The notes: generated by a model from the letters alone, not told the origin. Positions 45,901 to 54,684 are shown, numbered from the stretch's first letter. The stretch is DNA of 64,000 nt from Candidatus Uabimicrobium amorphum (GCF_009002475.1 NZ_AP019860.1:5408501-5472500); one strand, 5' to 3'. A program made the numbers and translations.

Positions 45901-46631
45901 AGCCCGATAACTAGTGGTTTTGCATGTGCTACGGAGTTCCAGAATGCCTCAATGGTTTGCCCAGAGAGTACGCGTCCACTTTTGTCGATGATTGTACCGG
46001 AAATCATAATGGGAACGCGGACATTGTGTTCTTCAAAGTAATCCTCAATAGCGTAAATGGCAGCTTTAGCATTTAATGTATCGAATATGGTTTCAATGAG
46101 TAGAACATCCACTTTGCCGTCCATAAGCCCGCGAGTTTGTTCTCTATATGCCGCAACAAGTTCATCGAAAGTGACATTGCGTTTTCCTGGATCGTTGACA
46201 TCAGGAGAAATAGAAGCGGTACGCGTTGTGGGACCAAGTGCCCCGGCGACATAACGTGGCTTTTCTGGATTTTGTGCGGTAAATTCGTCGGCAACTTTGC
46301 GTGCGATTTGCGCCGAGTGTAAGTTGATGTCATATACCATTTCTTCGAGTTTGAAATCGGCTTGGGATACGATATTGCCACTAAAAGTGTTGGTCTCAAT
46401 GATATCGGCACCAGCAGTTAGATATTTGCGATGAATTTCTTCGATAATGTCTGGGCGTATAATGGAAAGTAAATCGTTATTGTTGAGTAAATCATGTGGA
46501 TGATCAGCGAATTGTTCTCCGCGGTAATCTTGTTCTTTGAGTTTATAAGCTTGAATCATCGTTCCCATTGCGCCATCAATAATGAGTATGCGCTCTTTGA
46601 GTAACTCTTCTATTGCAGGTTTTGTGTGCAT
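42972..46631 (-). CDS. metH: Cobalamin-dependent methionine synthase
   Basis: A full-length 1219-residue enzyme (E. coli MetH is 1227). Domains in order: homocysteine-binding barrel (about 1-325) with zinc ligands in GLNCALG and C309-C310 (VGGCCGT); folate/pterin barrel (about 345-620; ERTNITGSSRF); cap and B12-binding region (about 640-890) with H755 in GDVHDIGKN, the cobalt ligand; and the AdoMet-dependent reactivation domain (about 905-1215; RPAPGYPACPDH). It methylates homocysteine to methionine using methyltetrahydrofolate. ATG 46631 follows AAGGGGA. No B12 or SAM riboswitch was recognised upstream. Single-gene transcript. Confidence 0.98.
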   Translation of the reverse strand: MHTKPAIEELLKERILIIDGAMGTMIQAYKLKEQDYRGEQFADHPHDLLNNNDLLSIIRPDIIEEIHRKYLTAGADIIETNTFSGNIVSQADFKLEEMVYDINLHSAQIARKVADEFTAQNPEKPRYVAGALGPTTRTASISPDVNDPGKRNVTFDELVAAYREQTRGLMDGKVDVLLIETIFDTLNAKAAIYAIEDYFEEHNVRVPIMISGTIIDKSGRVLSGQTIEAFWNSVAHAKPLVIGLNCALGTEAMRPYVAELAKIADCYISCYPNAGYPNEMGEYDETPEFMREVLQEYAQSNLINVVGGCCGTTNNHIQSIAAIAEMPPRKIPEIKKRSSFSGLESLIVREDTNFINVGERTNITGSSRFAKAIKAENYEKAVAIALQQVENGAQIIDINMDEGLLDSKKVMTQFLNLIGSEPEIARVPVMIDSSKWEVLEAGLKCLQGKSIVNSISLKEGEEPFIQQAKTLRKYGAAVVVMAFDEKGQADTTERKIEICERAYKILTEKVNFPAQDIIFDPNILTVGTGIEEHNNYGVTFIEATKWIKENLPHALVSGGISNVSFSFRGNNPVREAMHSAFLYHAIRAGLDMGIVNAGMITVYEDIDKQLLELIEDVLLNRRDDATERLLDFAQTVKSDKKSEKAAEEWREWSVEKRLSHSLIKGIVTHIDKDVEEARQKYQRPIKVIEGPLMDGMNIVGDLFGEGKMFLPQVVKSARVMKKAVAYLTPYIEEEKESGQSSAGKIIMATVKGDVHDIGKNIVGVVMGCNNYEIVDLGVMVPSDKILEAARKENADIIGLSGLITPSLDEMVSVAAEMERQNFSLPLLIGGATTSKKHTAVKICTQYSGPVIHVSDASRSVDVLSKLMSTENKEAYVTDIKEEYRKCREEYESKKVSKKLLSISEARDNKFNAEWTQVQKPSFIGNKTFPEFSLQEIAERIDWTPFFITWQLKGRYPRILEDPKLGEEATKLFHDAQKLLQQIIDEKLLVANGVVGFYPASSVGDDIEVYSDDTRENVIHTFHTLRQQTQKQPGQPNYALADFIAPKDNGVNDYIGFFAVTAGIEIEKLIAKFDAEQDDYNSIMVKALADRLAEAFAEKMHELVRKEYWGYSAAEDLSNEEMIKEKYQGIRPAPGYPACPDHTEKPKLFELLSAPQETQINLTENLAMYPASSVCGLYFSHPQSRYFAVGKIGEDQLQDYAKRKDMDLQEMRKWLAPNMS

Positions 46632-46720
46632 AGAAATCCCCTTCTACGGTTTTGTGAATAGATATAAGGTGTTTGTGAAAAATATTAGGCGTATTACAGA
46701 TCAAGGTGGAGGTTTATTTG

Positions 46721-46744
46721 TCAGAGGAGTGCTGTCACTCCTGA
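46721..46744. promoter_or_regulatory. Hairpin in the metH upstream region
   Basis: TCAGAGGAGTG pairs with CACTCCTGA across the loop CTGT with one bulged A. It sits between the divergent metH gene and a possible small ORF. It could be a leader hairpin or an old terminator. The 46632-47079 gap otherwise holds the small ORF and two hairpins listed below. Confidence 0.4.
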
Positions 46745-46764
46745 AATAGAGAAAGGGAGTAAAA

Positions 46765-46869
46765 ATGTTGAATTTTTTATTCCTAATTCGTTGGTTGGTA
46801 TGTAGTTGTCAGACAATATGGTCAGTAGTTTTGATTAGCGTAACGTATGCGCAGCGATTTGTCAACTGA
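46765..46869 (+). CDS. Possible small membrane peptide
   Basis: A 34-codon frame from ATG 46765 to TGA 46869 with a well-placed SD (AAAGGGAG). The product is hydrophobic (WSVVLISVTYAQ) and its end resembles signal-peptide ends of other proteins in this window (TYAQ, AYAQ). It could be a small membrane protein, or the stump of a secreted-protein gene whose body is lost. Length and lack of homology evidence keep confidence low. Confidence 0.28.
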   Translation: MLNFLFLIRWLVCSCQTIWSVVLISVTYAQRFVN

Positions 46870-46967
46870 AACTTGTTTTTCGTATTACTTTTTTTAGGTA
46901 TTCTTCTCCATATTGGTGCCCTCACCATCGTGTTGCTGTTTCAGCTGCGCTGAAATCAACAAAACTC

Positions 46968-46991
46968 ATGCCTCTCCCACAGGAGAGGCAT
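46968..46991 (-). terminator. Terminator hairpin of the MFS/xth operon
   Basis: Perfect 10-base arms ATGCCTCTCC/GGAGAGGCAT with loop CACA. On the minus strand it is followed by GAGTTTTG, about 90 bases past the MFS stop. A second smaller hairpin TTTCAGC-TGC-GCTGAAA lies at 46939-46955. Confidence 0.65.
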
Positions 46992-47079
46992 AACGCGTCT
47001 TAGTTTGTGTACATTGTTTTATAGAGTGCGACCAAATATGATTGACAACTAGTATCGTTCGCTTGGATTTCGTCACAAA

Positions 47080-48273
47080 TTAATGACGGTGGATTCCTAA
47101 ACAAAAGCCCCATACTCCGGCTGAGGCGCACAACATACCAGAATATAAAAAAATGGTGTTTATAGAAATATATTCGGCAAGTATTCCTGTCAAAGAAGTG
47201 GAGAGAGCCGTTGTCCCGATGACGCACATATAAATAATACTAAAAACACGACCGTGAAGTTCGCGGGGTATATTTTGTTGTATTAGAGTGGTACGTGATA
47301 CGGTGACCATCGGAATAAATATTGAATGAATGAACAATGTGATCGCAGTTTGGCGAAATGTTGTGGCAAAAAATAGAGGGCAATGTGTTAGGCCATCAAA
47401 TATCAGTCCCCACAACAGCACTTTTCCCATGTGTTTTGCATTGCGGCTTATCCATGCCATGATCGGTACGCCTATAATAATTCCTCCGGCAAGAGAGGCT
47501 TCTGCCCATGCATAGTGAGAAACATCTAAATGTAGAGCTTCTTTCACAAATATAGGTATTCCTACGATTGCTGGTCCCATGAGAAATAGATTATTGAATA
47601 CCGTAATGATAATTACGGCGCGTATGAGAGGTGTTTGCCAAACATAATTTAGTCCCTCTTTCATGTCTTGCAAAGCTGTTGTTTCTCTTTTTGCTATGCT
47701 CTTCTGTTGCGGAGCGATGCACGAAATTGCGATAAAAGATATAAGGTAGGTGACGGCATCGGCGGTGAATAGATGTATTTCACCCACGTAGTGAAGAAGA
47801 AGCGCTCCTAGAGCAGGCCCGAGAAGTACAGCAAATTGCCATGAAGTTTGAATGATGGTATTGGCAAAACCCAACTCTTCTTCGTTGGCAATTTCGGGAA
47901 TAAGAGCATCGCGTGCCGGAAAGAACAGCGTGGTTGCTGCGGCAGTTAAAAACGTAATTACCGCGAGAAAGTAAATATTTAGTTGACCAAAAAAATAGCA
48001 AATGGGAATAAGAATTACCAAAAAGAAACGCAGTACATCCATTAGTCTCATGATATTGCGTTTGCAAAAACGATCCACCACCGCACCTGCGGGAATGCTA
48101 AAAAATAGCGATGGCAAAAACGACGCCATCGCCATGATTCCAGTGATTGTTTTTGATCCCGTCAACTCTAGTACGATCCACAACAAACCAATGCGAAAGA
48201 TGCTATTTCCCGATTGCGAAATAACTTGTCCTAGAAACAGAAAAGTGATGTTGCGGTTTGCCAAAATTTTCAT
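47080..48273 (-). CDS. MFS transporter (EntS/MFS_3-like exporter)
   Basis: A 397-residue protein with 12 predicted membrane helices and the MFS_3 pattern: FLFLGQVISQSGNSIFRIGL at the start, and A-V-V-D-R-F-C-K-R between helices 2 and 3 (the family's GxxxDRxxRR loop). The middle loop near 190-210 is charged. The group exports siderophores, macrolides or other small molecules with proton antiport. It begins five bases after the exonuclease gene on the same strand, so they share a transcript. Substrate unknown. Confidence 0.88.
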   Translation of the reverse strand: MKILANRNITFLFLGQVISQSGNSIFRIGLLWIVLELTGSKTITGIMAMASFLPSLFFSIPAGAVVDRFCKRNIMRLMDVLRFFLVILIPICYFFGQLNIYFLAVITFLTAAATTLFFPARDALIPEIANEEELGFANTIIQTSWQFAVLLGPALGALLLHYVGEIHLFTADAVTYLISFIAISCIAPQQKSIAKRETTALQDMKEGLNYVWQTPLIRAVIIITVFNNLFLMGPAIVGIPIFVKEALHLDVSHYAWAEASLAGGIIIGVPIMAWISRNAKHMGKVLLWGLIFDGLTHCPLFFATTFRQTAITLFIHSIFIPMVTVSRTTLIQQNIPRELHGRVFSIIYMCVIGTTALSTSLTGILAEYISINTIFLYSGMLCASAGVWGFCLGIHRH

Positions 48274-48278
48274 ACATT

Positions 48279-49037
48279 TTACTCGATTACTAGGGTAACG
48301 GGGCAGTGGTCAGATCCGGTGATTTGTGGCCAAGTTTTGGATTCTTTTACTTGTGGAACAAGACTTTGCGAGACGACAAAATAATCAATGCGCCACCCCA
48401 CATTTCTCTCGCGCGCTTGGTTTTGGTAGCTCCACCACGTGTAGTGACCACCTTCGCTGGTAAAAAGGCGAAATGTATCGACAAAGCCCGCCTGGATAAA
48501 ATTGTCAAAGCCGCTGCGTTCTTCTGTGGTAAAACCAGCATTCTTGGTGTTGGTTTTTGGGCGCGCAAGGTCTACTTCTTGGTGCGCAACGTTCATGTCA
48601 CCGCAAAATACAACGGGCTTTTTTTCTTCCAGTTTCTTTAGGTATTTTAAGAAGTCGGCATCCCATACTTGTCGATAATCAAGACGTGTTAGTTTGCGTT
48701 GGGCGTTGGGAACGTACACTGTTACAAGGTAAAACGTTTCAAATTCACAGGCAATAACCCTGCCTTCGTTATCGTGCTGTTCTATGCCGATGTCGTTTTG
48801 TACGGAGATGGGTTGCTGTTTACTAAAAATAGCGGTACCCGCATAACCTTTTTTCTCTGCCATATTCCAATATTTGTGAGGATAATTGTCTAGTTCAAGT
48901 TGCACTTGATCTGGGGAACTGAGTTTTGTTTCTTGTAAACATATTACGTCGGGGTTTTGTTCATGAATTGCATTGTATAAGCCTTCGTTTTTTACTGCGG
49001 CGCGAATTCCGTTGACATTCCAAGACATTATTTTCAT
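48279..49037 (-). CDS. xth: Exodeoxyribonuclease III
   Basis: A 252-residue AP endonuclease/exonuclease of the EEP fold. The start is ATG 49037, overlapping the previous stop as TAATG, with GGAG eight bases upstream; a longer frame to 49073 is not supported. Motifs: MSWNVNGIRA at the start, LQETKL near 33 (metal Glu), CGDMNVAH near 150 (DxN) and TGSDHCPV near 242 (catalytic Asp-His). Length fits ExoIII (about 255-268). It repairs abasic and 3'-blocked DNA ends. Its placement between an ART-like unknown and a transporter is unusual. Confidence 0.95.
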   Translation of the reverse strand: MKIMSWNVNGIRAAVKNEGLYNAIHEQNPDVICLQETKLSSPDQVQLELDNYPHKYWNMAEKKGYAGTAIFSKQQPISVQNDIGIEQHDNEGRVIACEFETFYLVTVYVPNAQRKLTRLDYRQVWDADFLKYLKKLEEKKPVVFCGDMNVAHQEVDLARPKTNTKNAGFTTEERSGFDNFIQAGFVDTFRLFTSEGGHYTWWSYQNQARERNVGWRIDYFVVSQSLVPQVKESKTWPQITGSDHCPVTLVIE

Positions 49038-49981
49038 TAGTTTTTCTCCAAAACTTTGTTGACTTCTTTCCATACCATGCGCGAAAATCCCTGGCGCGTT
49101 TTACACGATTTAAATTTGCTGACAACTCCTGAGGGGGTTGTAATGTGTATTGTCGTCAGTATATACTGGGGTTCCATGGATTTTACCCAAATTTGACAGT
49201 TTTCTTCTATGTCTTGCAAGAAACGGTCCTGTAACCACTGTGGAGAGAACCAGTTGGCGAAGTAACTGTAGCGATCATCGCTAATTTGTAGTGGGTAGCG
49301 TTCATAAAACATTTTCCAAAACGCATCGTCTTGGTAAGGGGCGTTTTGGGTAAATTCATCCCACTTCTGTTGTGTAAAATGTGCGAAGTGCAATTGCAAA
49401 AAATCAAAAAAAGTTTTCCAGCCAATCGCGAGAATAAGTCCGTGTAATTCATCACTTATGCTCACTTCTTCTAGCTGGTAACATTTGTGTTGTTCCGGTA
49501 AAATGTCACAATAGTATTGACGCTTTTCTTTTACCGCAAAGGAAAATTTCTGCGCAAAGTCATTTACGCTTTTTTCTTGGATAAAAGTATCTACCCGGCG
49601 AAAACTATGGTCGCGTTTGCGATATTCATCTAAGGTGGTATACAGTGAAAAACCCACTTCACGAAATTCTTGTCTAGGAAAGAAATGATAACGGACATAG
49701 TCGTCGAGTTGCTTGTTATCTACTATGGCGATGAGTTTTTGTTGCATAATTTCACTACGGTGGATGCGCATGGCGACAAGATAGCCATTTTGTTTTTGAT
49801 TTTTAGTACGTCCTGCGAAGTAGGCGGCATTTCCTCCTTCTCCTGACGCTGGTTCTTTGGAAAGACAACACACATTTTCTTTTGTTATTTCTAAAATCCA
49901 CGGGTCGGTTGTTGCGGCTTTCACACCGGTTTTTTTTATGTTTTTTATATGTTCTTCTACAGTTCCATGAAAAAATATCAT
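49037..49981 (-). CDS. Hypothetical protein, possible ADP-ribosyltransferase-like fold
   Basis: A 314-residue cytoplasmic protein. Its N-terminus MIFFHGT, then I-K-K-T-G-V-K, then CLSKEPASGEGGNAAYFAG and GYLVAMRI resemble the start of ART-fold proteins (His in the first strand, LSxxxxxAxxYA in the second). I see no sure catalytic Glu, so this is a fold-level guess. The C-terminal half is aromatic-rich and helical. ATG 49981 overlaps the preceding stop (TAATG), and its own stop overlaps the xth start the same way, so the three proteins are tightly coupled. Confidence 0.55.
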   Translation of the reverse strand: MIFFHGTVEEHIKNIKKTGVKAATTDPWILEITKENVCCLSKEPASGEGGNAAYFAGRTKNQKQNGYLVAMRIHRSEIMQQKLIAIVDNKQLDDYVRYHFFPRQEFREVGFSLYTTLDEYRKRDHSFRRVDTFIQEKSVNDFAQKFSFAVKEKRQYYCDILPEQHKCYQLEEVSISDELHGLILAIGWKTFFDFLQLHFAHFTQQKWDEFTQNAPYQDDAFWKMFYERYPLQISDDRYSYFANWFSPQWLQDRFLQDIEENCQIWVKSMEPQYILTTIHITTPSGVVSKFKSCKTRQGFSRMVWKEVNKVLEKN

Positions 49982-50856
49982 TATTCCACCCTAAACTTGA
50001 ATTCTTTGCCTGAAATTTGTGCTTCTATGTAATCGTCGTACTTTTCGGGATTTTCAAACATAGCAGTGAGCATTTTTGCCATTTTCGAGGCCAAAAGACC
50101 ATCCATAAAGCGATGGTCGAATGTGCAACATAAATTCAAACGCTTGCGAACTTCTATTTGATCGTCGTCGTTGACAACCGGTTTTTTATATATACTTCCC
50201 ACCGCGATTTGTCCAGGAGTTCTACCAATGTGAGTTAGAGGAACAAATACCAGTTGCATTCCCAGGGTTCCTACCGAAGTCACCATAATACTTCCCATGG
50301 CGTCTTTGGGTACACCCAACCATGATAAATTGAAATTCCAGTCGTACTGTAACCAGTTGAGAAATTTTACGAGAGTAGGCATCATACGCCACGGAATAAT
50401 ACCAAAACGCGATTGGCTCTTGCGCATAGGATGATTTTTTGAGGAGCGTACTTTTTCTGTTTTGCGTATAACACTTTCCGCAAACTGTGTAAGACTTTTT
50501 TCATGAGCATTTTTAATACAAATGCCGACAAGCTCTGTTTCTGCGTCTTCCATGGCCACTTGAAAAAAAATATCGACGTTTTCGCGTAAATATATTTTTT
50601 GTCGCGCGATCATTCCGTTTAGTTGCGGGTAACGATCGAGTGTCAGGGCAATAATGCGACCAACAAGATGGTTAATGGTTACTTTTACATTGAGTTTTTC
50701 ACGCATTTGTTGGATGTAGCGCAGTGCATTTTCACAATCAAGTTCCAACACCGCATATACTTGCGGATCACCTACTTTCCCCCAATTCCCCATGGATAAC
50801 TTACGAAAATTAGAAGGATTTTTTAAAGGTTTCATTTGTACATTTTTTAGCCCCAT
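49981..50856 (-). CDS. 2-oxoacid dehydrogenase E2-type acyltransferase catalytic-domain protein
   Basis: A 291-residue protein made only of the CAT-like acyltransferase domain. There are no lipoyl or E1/E3-binding domains. The motif F-D-H-R-F-M-D-G places H248 and D252 as in E2 enzymes and chloramphenicol acetyltransferase. The lipoyl and E1/E3-binding regions that precede the domain in true E2s are missing, so it is unlikely to work in a dehydrogenase complex and probably acylates another substrate (inference). SD AAAGGAA precedes ATG 50856. First gene of a four-gene operon, divergent from the YdjM-type gene. Confidence 0.8.
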   Translation of the reverse strand: MGLKNVQMKPLKNPSNFRKLSMGNWGKVGDPQVYAVLELDCENALRYIQQMREKLNVKVTINHLVGRIIALTLDRYPQLNGMIARQKIYLRENVDIFFQVAMEDAETELVGICIKNAHEKSLTQFAESVIRKTEKVRSSKNHPMRKSQSRFGIIPWRMMPTLVKFLNWLQYDWNFNLSWLGVPKDAMGSIMVTSVGTLGMQLVFVPLTHIGRTPGQIAVGSIYKKPVVNDDDQIEVRKRLNLCCTFDHRFMDGLLASKMAKMLTAMFENPEKYDDYIEAQISGKEFKFRVE

Positions 50857-50979
50857 AATGTTCCTTTCTATTGGAAAATACGAAAACTCGATTGTATTCC
50901 GTAAAAAAATAGTATAAAATTAGTATCTTTTGGAAGAAGTCGAATAGAACCCCTGAAAAAACAGCTAAGGAGAATAACG

Positions 50980-51663
50980 ATGGCTAATTTTAAACAACAT
51001 TTACAATATGGCGTAGCTACGAGTTCTGTCGCATCCGTTGTGGCATACGCGCAGTTAGGTTTAGATCCCGTACAAAGTGGTGCCGCGTGTGTTATTGGCA
51101 TTATCGCAAGCATTGCTCCCGACTTTGACCATCCTATTAGTACACCAGGAGATTTTTTGTTTAATTGTTTGGCCATTATTTTACCGCTGGCGATTATCGA
51201 TCGCTATTTAAATACCAAAGCGTTACCCCTAGAAATGTGGATTTTATTTATGGCAGTTGGTTATTTGTTTGTCAAACATGTTTTGAAAACTATTTTCCAT
51301 AAAATTACGGTCCACCGCGGCATGTTCCATAGTATACCGGCAATTATTTTGTGTGGCGAACTTATTTTTTTGTTGTTTGCGCATCTCGAAGTGCAGACGC
51401 GATTTGTGATTGCCGGTATAGGTATGTTGGGTTATCTTACGCATTTAGCTGCGGATGAAATATACTCCGTGGACTGGCAAGGAAATGCTTTGCGTTTGAA
51501 AAAATCATCAGGTTCCGCCTTAGATCTAGGGAATTTTCGCGAATATTCTACGTGGGTGACCTATGCATTGGTCATTGGTTTTGGAGTGCTTGTTTTCGAA
51601 GATAGCACAGCAATTCCCGTTATGGAACATATCAAGGATTATTTTTCTGCTTATACAAAGTAG
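50980..51663 (+). CDS. Membrane-bound metal-dependent hydrolase, YdjM family
   Basis: A 227-residue protein with SD AAGGAGA before ATG 50980. Four or five membrane helices carry the family's metal-site motifs: APDFDH near 46, HRGMFHSIP near 111 and THLAADEI near 151. YdjM proteins are inner-membrane hydrolases; in E. coli the gene is LexA-regulated, but no LexA box was recognised here. Some relatives act on phospholipids. It is a single gene facing the coiled-coil operon in the same direction, 129 bases ahead. Confidence 0.87.
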   Translation: MANFKQHLQYGVATSSVASVVAYAQLGLDPVQSGAACVIGIIASIAPDFDHPISTPGDFLFNCLAIILPLAIIDRYLNTKALPLEMWILFMAVGYLFVKHVLKTIFHKITVHRGMFHSIPAIILCGELIFLLFAHLEVQTRFVIAGIGMLGYLTHLAADEIYSVDWQGNALRLKKSSGSALDLGNFREYSTWVTYALVIGFGVLVFEDSTAIPVMEHIKDYFSAYTK

Positions 51664-51792
51664 GGTAAAAATTACAAAAATAATTAAAAAAAATGCCAAA
51701 TTTTATTAGAATAGATGAATATTTCGGTTAGCATGTTTGTAACCTTATATGGCTTTACTTGTAGTTCGGATTTCTAAATAAAGGGAAATGGC

Positions 51793-53253
51793 ATGAAATT
51801 TTTAGTAGCTAGTTTTTTTTGTATTACTCTGTTGTTTGCGCAAAACAACGATAAAATTGTCATTCGTTATAAAGTGGATTCTCCGGATGGAAAGGTGCGC
51901 GAAAAGATGGTTGCACACCTGGCAAAGTATTTGGAAGTTCCCGAAACACAGAAAATTGCCTGGCTGCAAAATCTCGCTTCGTTAGCAACGTATACAAACA
52001 ACGATGATGGTACTGTCACGGCTGAAATTTCTTACAAAGTTTTGTTTGAGAATTTTCATGTTCTGTACGAAGAGTCGGTGGCGTCGCAAAAAAAAGTGGT
52101 TCAAAATCAAAAAGAACAACAGCAACTAAAAAAACAGTCGCAAACACAGAAGGAGACTTTGCAAAAGTTGCAGGAAAGTAATGCTGCGTTGCAAAAAGAA
52201 TCTCAAAAATATAAAGATAGTGCAGACGAAAATCTAAAGAATATGCAAGCGAAAACACAAGAACTCGCAGCAAAAAATATAGAACTGAAAGCGCTTGAAG
52301 AACAATATGTCACGCTCGAAAAGTCGCTAAAAGATAAAGAGGAGAAACTAGCGTCTTGGGAGCAAAAGTTCAATGAAATCGAAACCAAACATACTACAAG
52401 CGTAGCATCTTTGGATGAAAAGGAAAAAGAACTTGTGGCAAAGAATGCAGAACTAAAAGTTTTGCAAGACAAATTGGCCGAAAGTGTTGTTTCTGTAGAA
52501 ACAAAGAAGCAACAGTTAGAGTCTCGCGACGCAAAGGTCAAGGAGCTAGAAGGTAAACTGGCGGCATTACCAAAGAATACACAAGGGAAAATTGTTGTCG
52601 ATTTGTTGAAAACAAAAGAGTTGCAACTGATCAAAGCACAAGGGAAGATTGAGTCTCTACAAGAAAAGCTCGAGTCTTGGCAAGGGCGCTATCAAAAACA
52701 GCAAAAAGCCTTGCATGAATTTGCACAAAAAATAACCCAAACAAAAGAACGTTTGGTAAATATGCAGAAGTTGGCAAAGAAAAGCGGCGAAATACGCCAG
52801 CAACTGATTGCTGTTGTAAATTCGCATAAAAAATTGCAAGAACAATGGAAAGTTTTGCAAAGCAAAATGCAAGATGCTAAACATTCACACCAAAAAGAAA
52901 TCGAGTTCTTGCGCGAACAAAATGACAAAATGATGAAGTTTTTGTTCAATGCCAATGCTGAATTTAAAAAGATAGTGTCGCAAAAACAAAAACTCCAGGT
53001 AAATAACGCCGCGCAACAAAAGCAACTCGCTGTTAGTAAAAAACAATTGACGAAAGTGTTAGCACAAAACAAAAAGCTCCAAAAGAATGTCGAGGAATTA
53101 CGCCAGAAATATATGAATTTGTATAAAAAATATTGGGAAGTACAGAAAACTCCACAAAGTACACTGCAAAGTATTGTAGACCGTCAAAATCTATTACTAA
53201 AGGAATTTGAAAAGTTGAAAGACGAAATCTACTTTTTGTTTGACGAGGAGTAA
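51793..53253 (+). CDS. Secreted long coiled-coil protein
   Basis: A 486-residue protein with SD AAAGGGAAA. A signal peptide (about 1-16, cut after FAQ or LFA) leads into a short globular segment (about 20-90). Nearly all the rest (about 95-470) is heptad-rich Lys/Glu/Gln/Leu coiled coil with few Gly or Pro. No family can be assigned, since coiled coils match many. The protein is likely periplasmic and elongated. Its stop is followed after two bases by GTG of the zinc-ribbon gene, with GAGGAG overlapping its own end, so translation is coupled and the two may work together. Confidence 0.75.
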   Translation: MKFLVASFFCITLLFAQNNDKIVIRYKVDSPDGKVREKMVAHLAKYLEVPETQKIAWLQNLASLATYTNNDDGTVTAEISYKVLFENFHVLYEESVASQKKVVQNQKEQQQLKKQSQTQKETLQKLQESNAALQKESQKYKDSADENLKNMQAKTQELAAKNIELKALEEQYVTLEKSLKDKEEKLASWEQKFNEIETKHTTSVASLDEKEKELVAKNAELKVLQDKLAESVVSVETKKQQLESRDAKVKELEGKLAALPKNTQGKIVVDLLKTKELQLIKAQGKIESLQEKLESWQGRYQKQQKALHEFAQKITQTKERLVNMQKLAKKSGEIRQQLIAVVNSHKKLQEQWKVLQSKMQDAKHSHQKEIEFLREQNDKMMKFLFNANAEFKKIVSQKQKLQVNNAAQQKQLAVSKKQLTKVLAQNKKLQKNVEELRQKYMNLYKKYWEVQKTPQSTLQSIVDRQNLLLKEFEKLKDEIYFLFDEE

Positions 53254-53255
53254 AC

Positions 53256-54662
53256 GTGAAAATAGTTGTAAAATGTACATGTGGGAAAATTTTGCGTTTA
53301 CCAATGGAGTACGCTGGTCGCCATGCCAAATGTCCACAGTGCAGTAAATTAAACCTTGTGCCCAAGCTCAACGAAGAAGAAAGTGCTACGCAAATAGAGG
53401 TGCGTTCTTGTCCGACGTGTGGTTTATTCCTGAGTGATGCCGACGAAGTTTGCGTTTCCTGCTACACAAATCTCAAAACAGGGGAATGGGATGCCAGTAA
53501 AATAAAACGTAAAGGTTTCTTACGTCAGCACTGGCAAGCAGCGACATACGCCATATTATTGGGGTGTATATCTATTTTATCTATTCGCCTTTGGCAAAAA
53601 GACCAAGAAATCTCAACATTTTTGGCGAAAGAACAAGGCCTTAAGAGTCATAGTAGAGAAGATCTACAGGAAAAGTGGCAACGGTTACACAATTTTGAAA
53701 ATCGCCCTTCTATGTCAGACCTCAAGGGGTATCGCATTGCGTTGTGGAAAGAGCTTCACAAAGAGACATTGCAAGAGCAAACTGTCTTGCAAAAGTGGAT
53801 GACCGCTTGTTATCTTCGCGATGAAGACGTAATAAATAAAATGGAGAAAGATTTGTTAAGTCATCTCCATTTACACCAAACAAATGTGGAACAATTACAA
53901 CATGAGCAGCGCTATGGCGAAATTGTGACCCGCATTACACCAAAGTTATTAGAAGAGGTTTTTGCCTTACTGTCGGCTGTCAATGCGTCACCACGTGTCA
54001 AAGAAGGATTTCAGAAATTGATACATCAGTATCGAGGAAATACGAAAAATGCTGCTGGGCACGATGTTACGGATGATAAGAAACGTTTACGTGACTACCA
54101 AAAGAATTTTAAGAATTATCTCAAAAAGTTCTATCGAACTATGTATGAACGTCGTTATTCTAAAGCACAAGAAGAACTCGAAAAATTTTGGAATGATATA
54201 AATGCTTTGAGTTACTTCGAACCTGAAAATAAATTGGTACAAGAGATTCGTCAAAAATTGAAAGATGTTCAAGGGATAAAACGGTTGATTGATACTGCGC
54301 AGAAAGGCGCACAGCATTTCGGTGGTTTGAAAAGAAAGCAGTTGTCACTTCGTAATCACAAAAAAATTGTGGGACGCATCCAAAAATACCATGAGAATGC
54401 ATTCCACATTGTCAGTGGAGGCAAAGAGCGGCGCATTAAACTCTCTGAACTGTCGAATAAAGATATTGTGTTTTTTGCTCTGCGGGAAAACAAAGATGAC
54501 GATACGTATCTAAATGCTGCAATATTTTTGGGTTATGAACAAAACTATAATATGGCCATCCGCATGTTGCAAAGAGCTCAAGGTCAAGGTGCTAGCTTCC
54601 AAGAGATTAAGGTATATCAAAATTGGCTACAAGAAATGAGTAAAAATACTACCGAAAAATGA
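53256..54662 (+). CDS. Zinc-ribbon membrane protein, paralogue 1
   Basis: A 468-residue protein from GTG 53256 with SD GAGGAG. Two N-terminal zinc ribbons: C7-x-C9 with C26-xx-C29 (CGKILRLPMEYAGR pattern, common in Planctomycetota), and a second CPTCG with CVSC (about 52-70), then the motif TGEWD. One membrane helix follows (about 95-112), leaving a helical, Lys/Gln-rich C-terminal part that ends in a segment resembling LSNKDIVFFALRE. It pairs with the gene at 55150, which has the same front end. Role unknown; the ribbons face the cytoplasm and the coil would lie outside (inference). Confidence 0.75.
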   Translation: MKIVVKCTCGKILRLPMEYAGRHAKCPQCSKLNLVPKLNEEESATQIEVRSCPTCGLFLSDADEVCVSCYTNLKTGEWDASKIKRKGFLRQHWQAATYAILLGCISILSIRLWQKDQEISTFLAKEQGLKSHSREDLQEKWQRLHNFENRPSMSDLKGYRIALWKELHKETLQEQTVLQKWMTACYLRDEDVINKMEKDLLSHLHLHQTNVEQLQHEQRYGEIVTRITPKLLEEVFALLSAVNASPRVKEGFQKLIHQYRGNTKNAAGHDVTDDKKRLRDYQKNFKNYLKKFYRTMYERRYSKAQEELEKFWNDINALSYFEPENKLVQEIRQKLKDVQGIKRLIDTAQKGAQHFGGLKRKQLSLRNHKKIVGRIQKYHENAFHIVSGGKERRIKLSELSNKDIVFFALRENKDDDTYLNAAIFLGYEQNYNMAIRMLQRAQGQGASFQEIKVYQNWLQEMSKNTTEK

Positions 54663-54684
54663 GTGTGACCAGGAACTTTTACTA

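Noticed and set aside
46632..46764. Possible cobalamin or SAM riboswitch upstream of metH
   Set aside because: Only one short bulged hairpin is present; no B12-box or SAM-I core elements were found.
52203..52634. Ser/Phe-rich 143-codon frame on the minus strand
   Set aside because: Antisense of the Lys/Glu coiled-coil gene; no SD.
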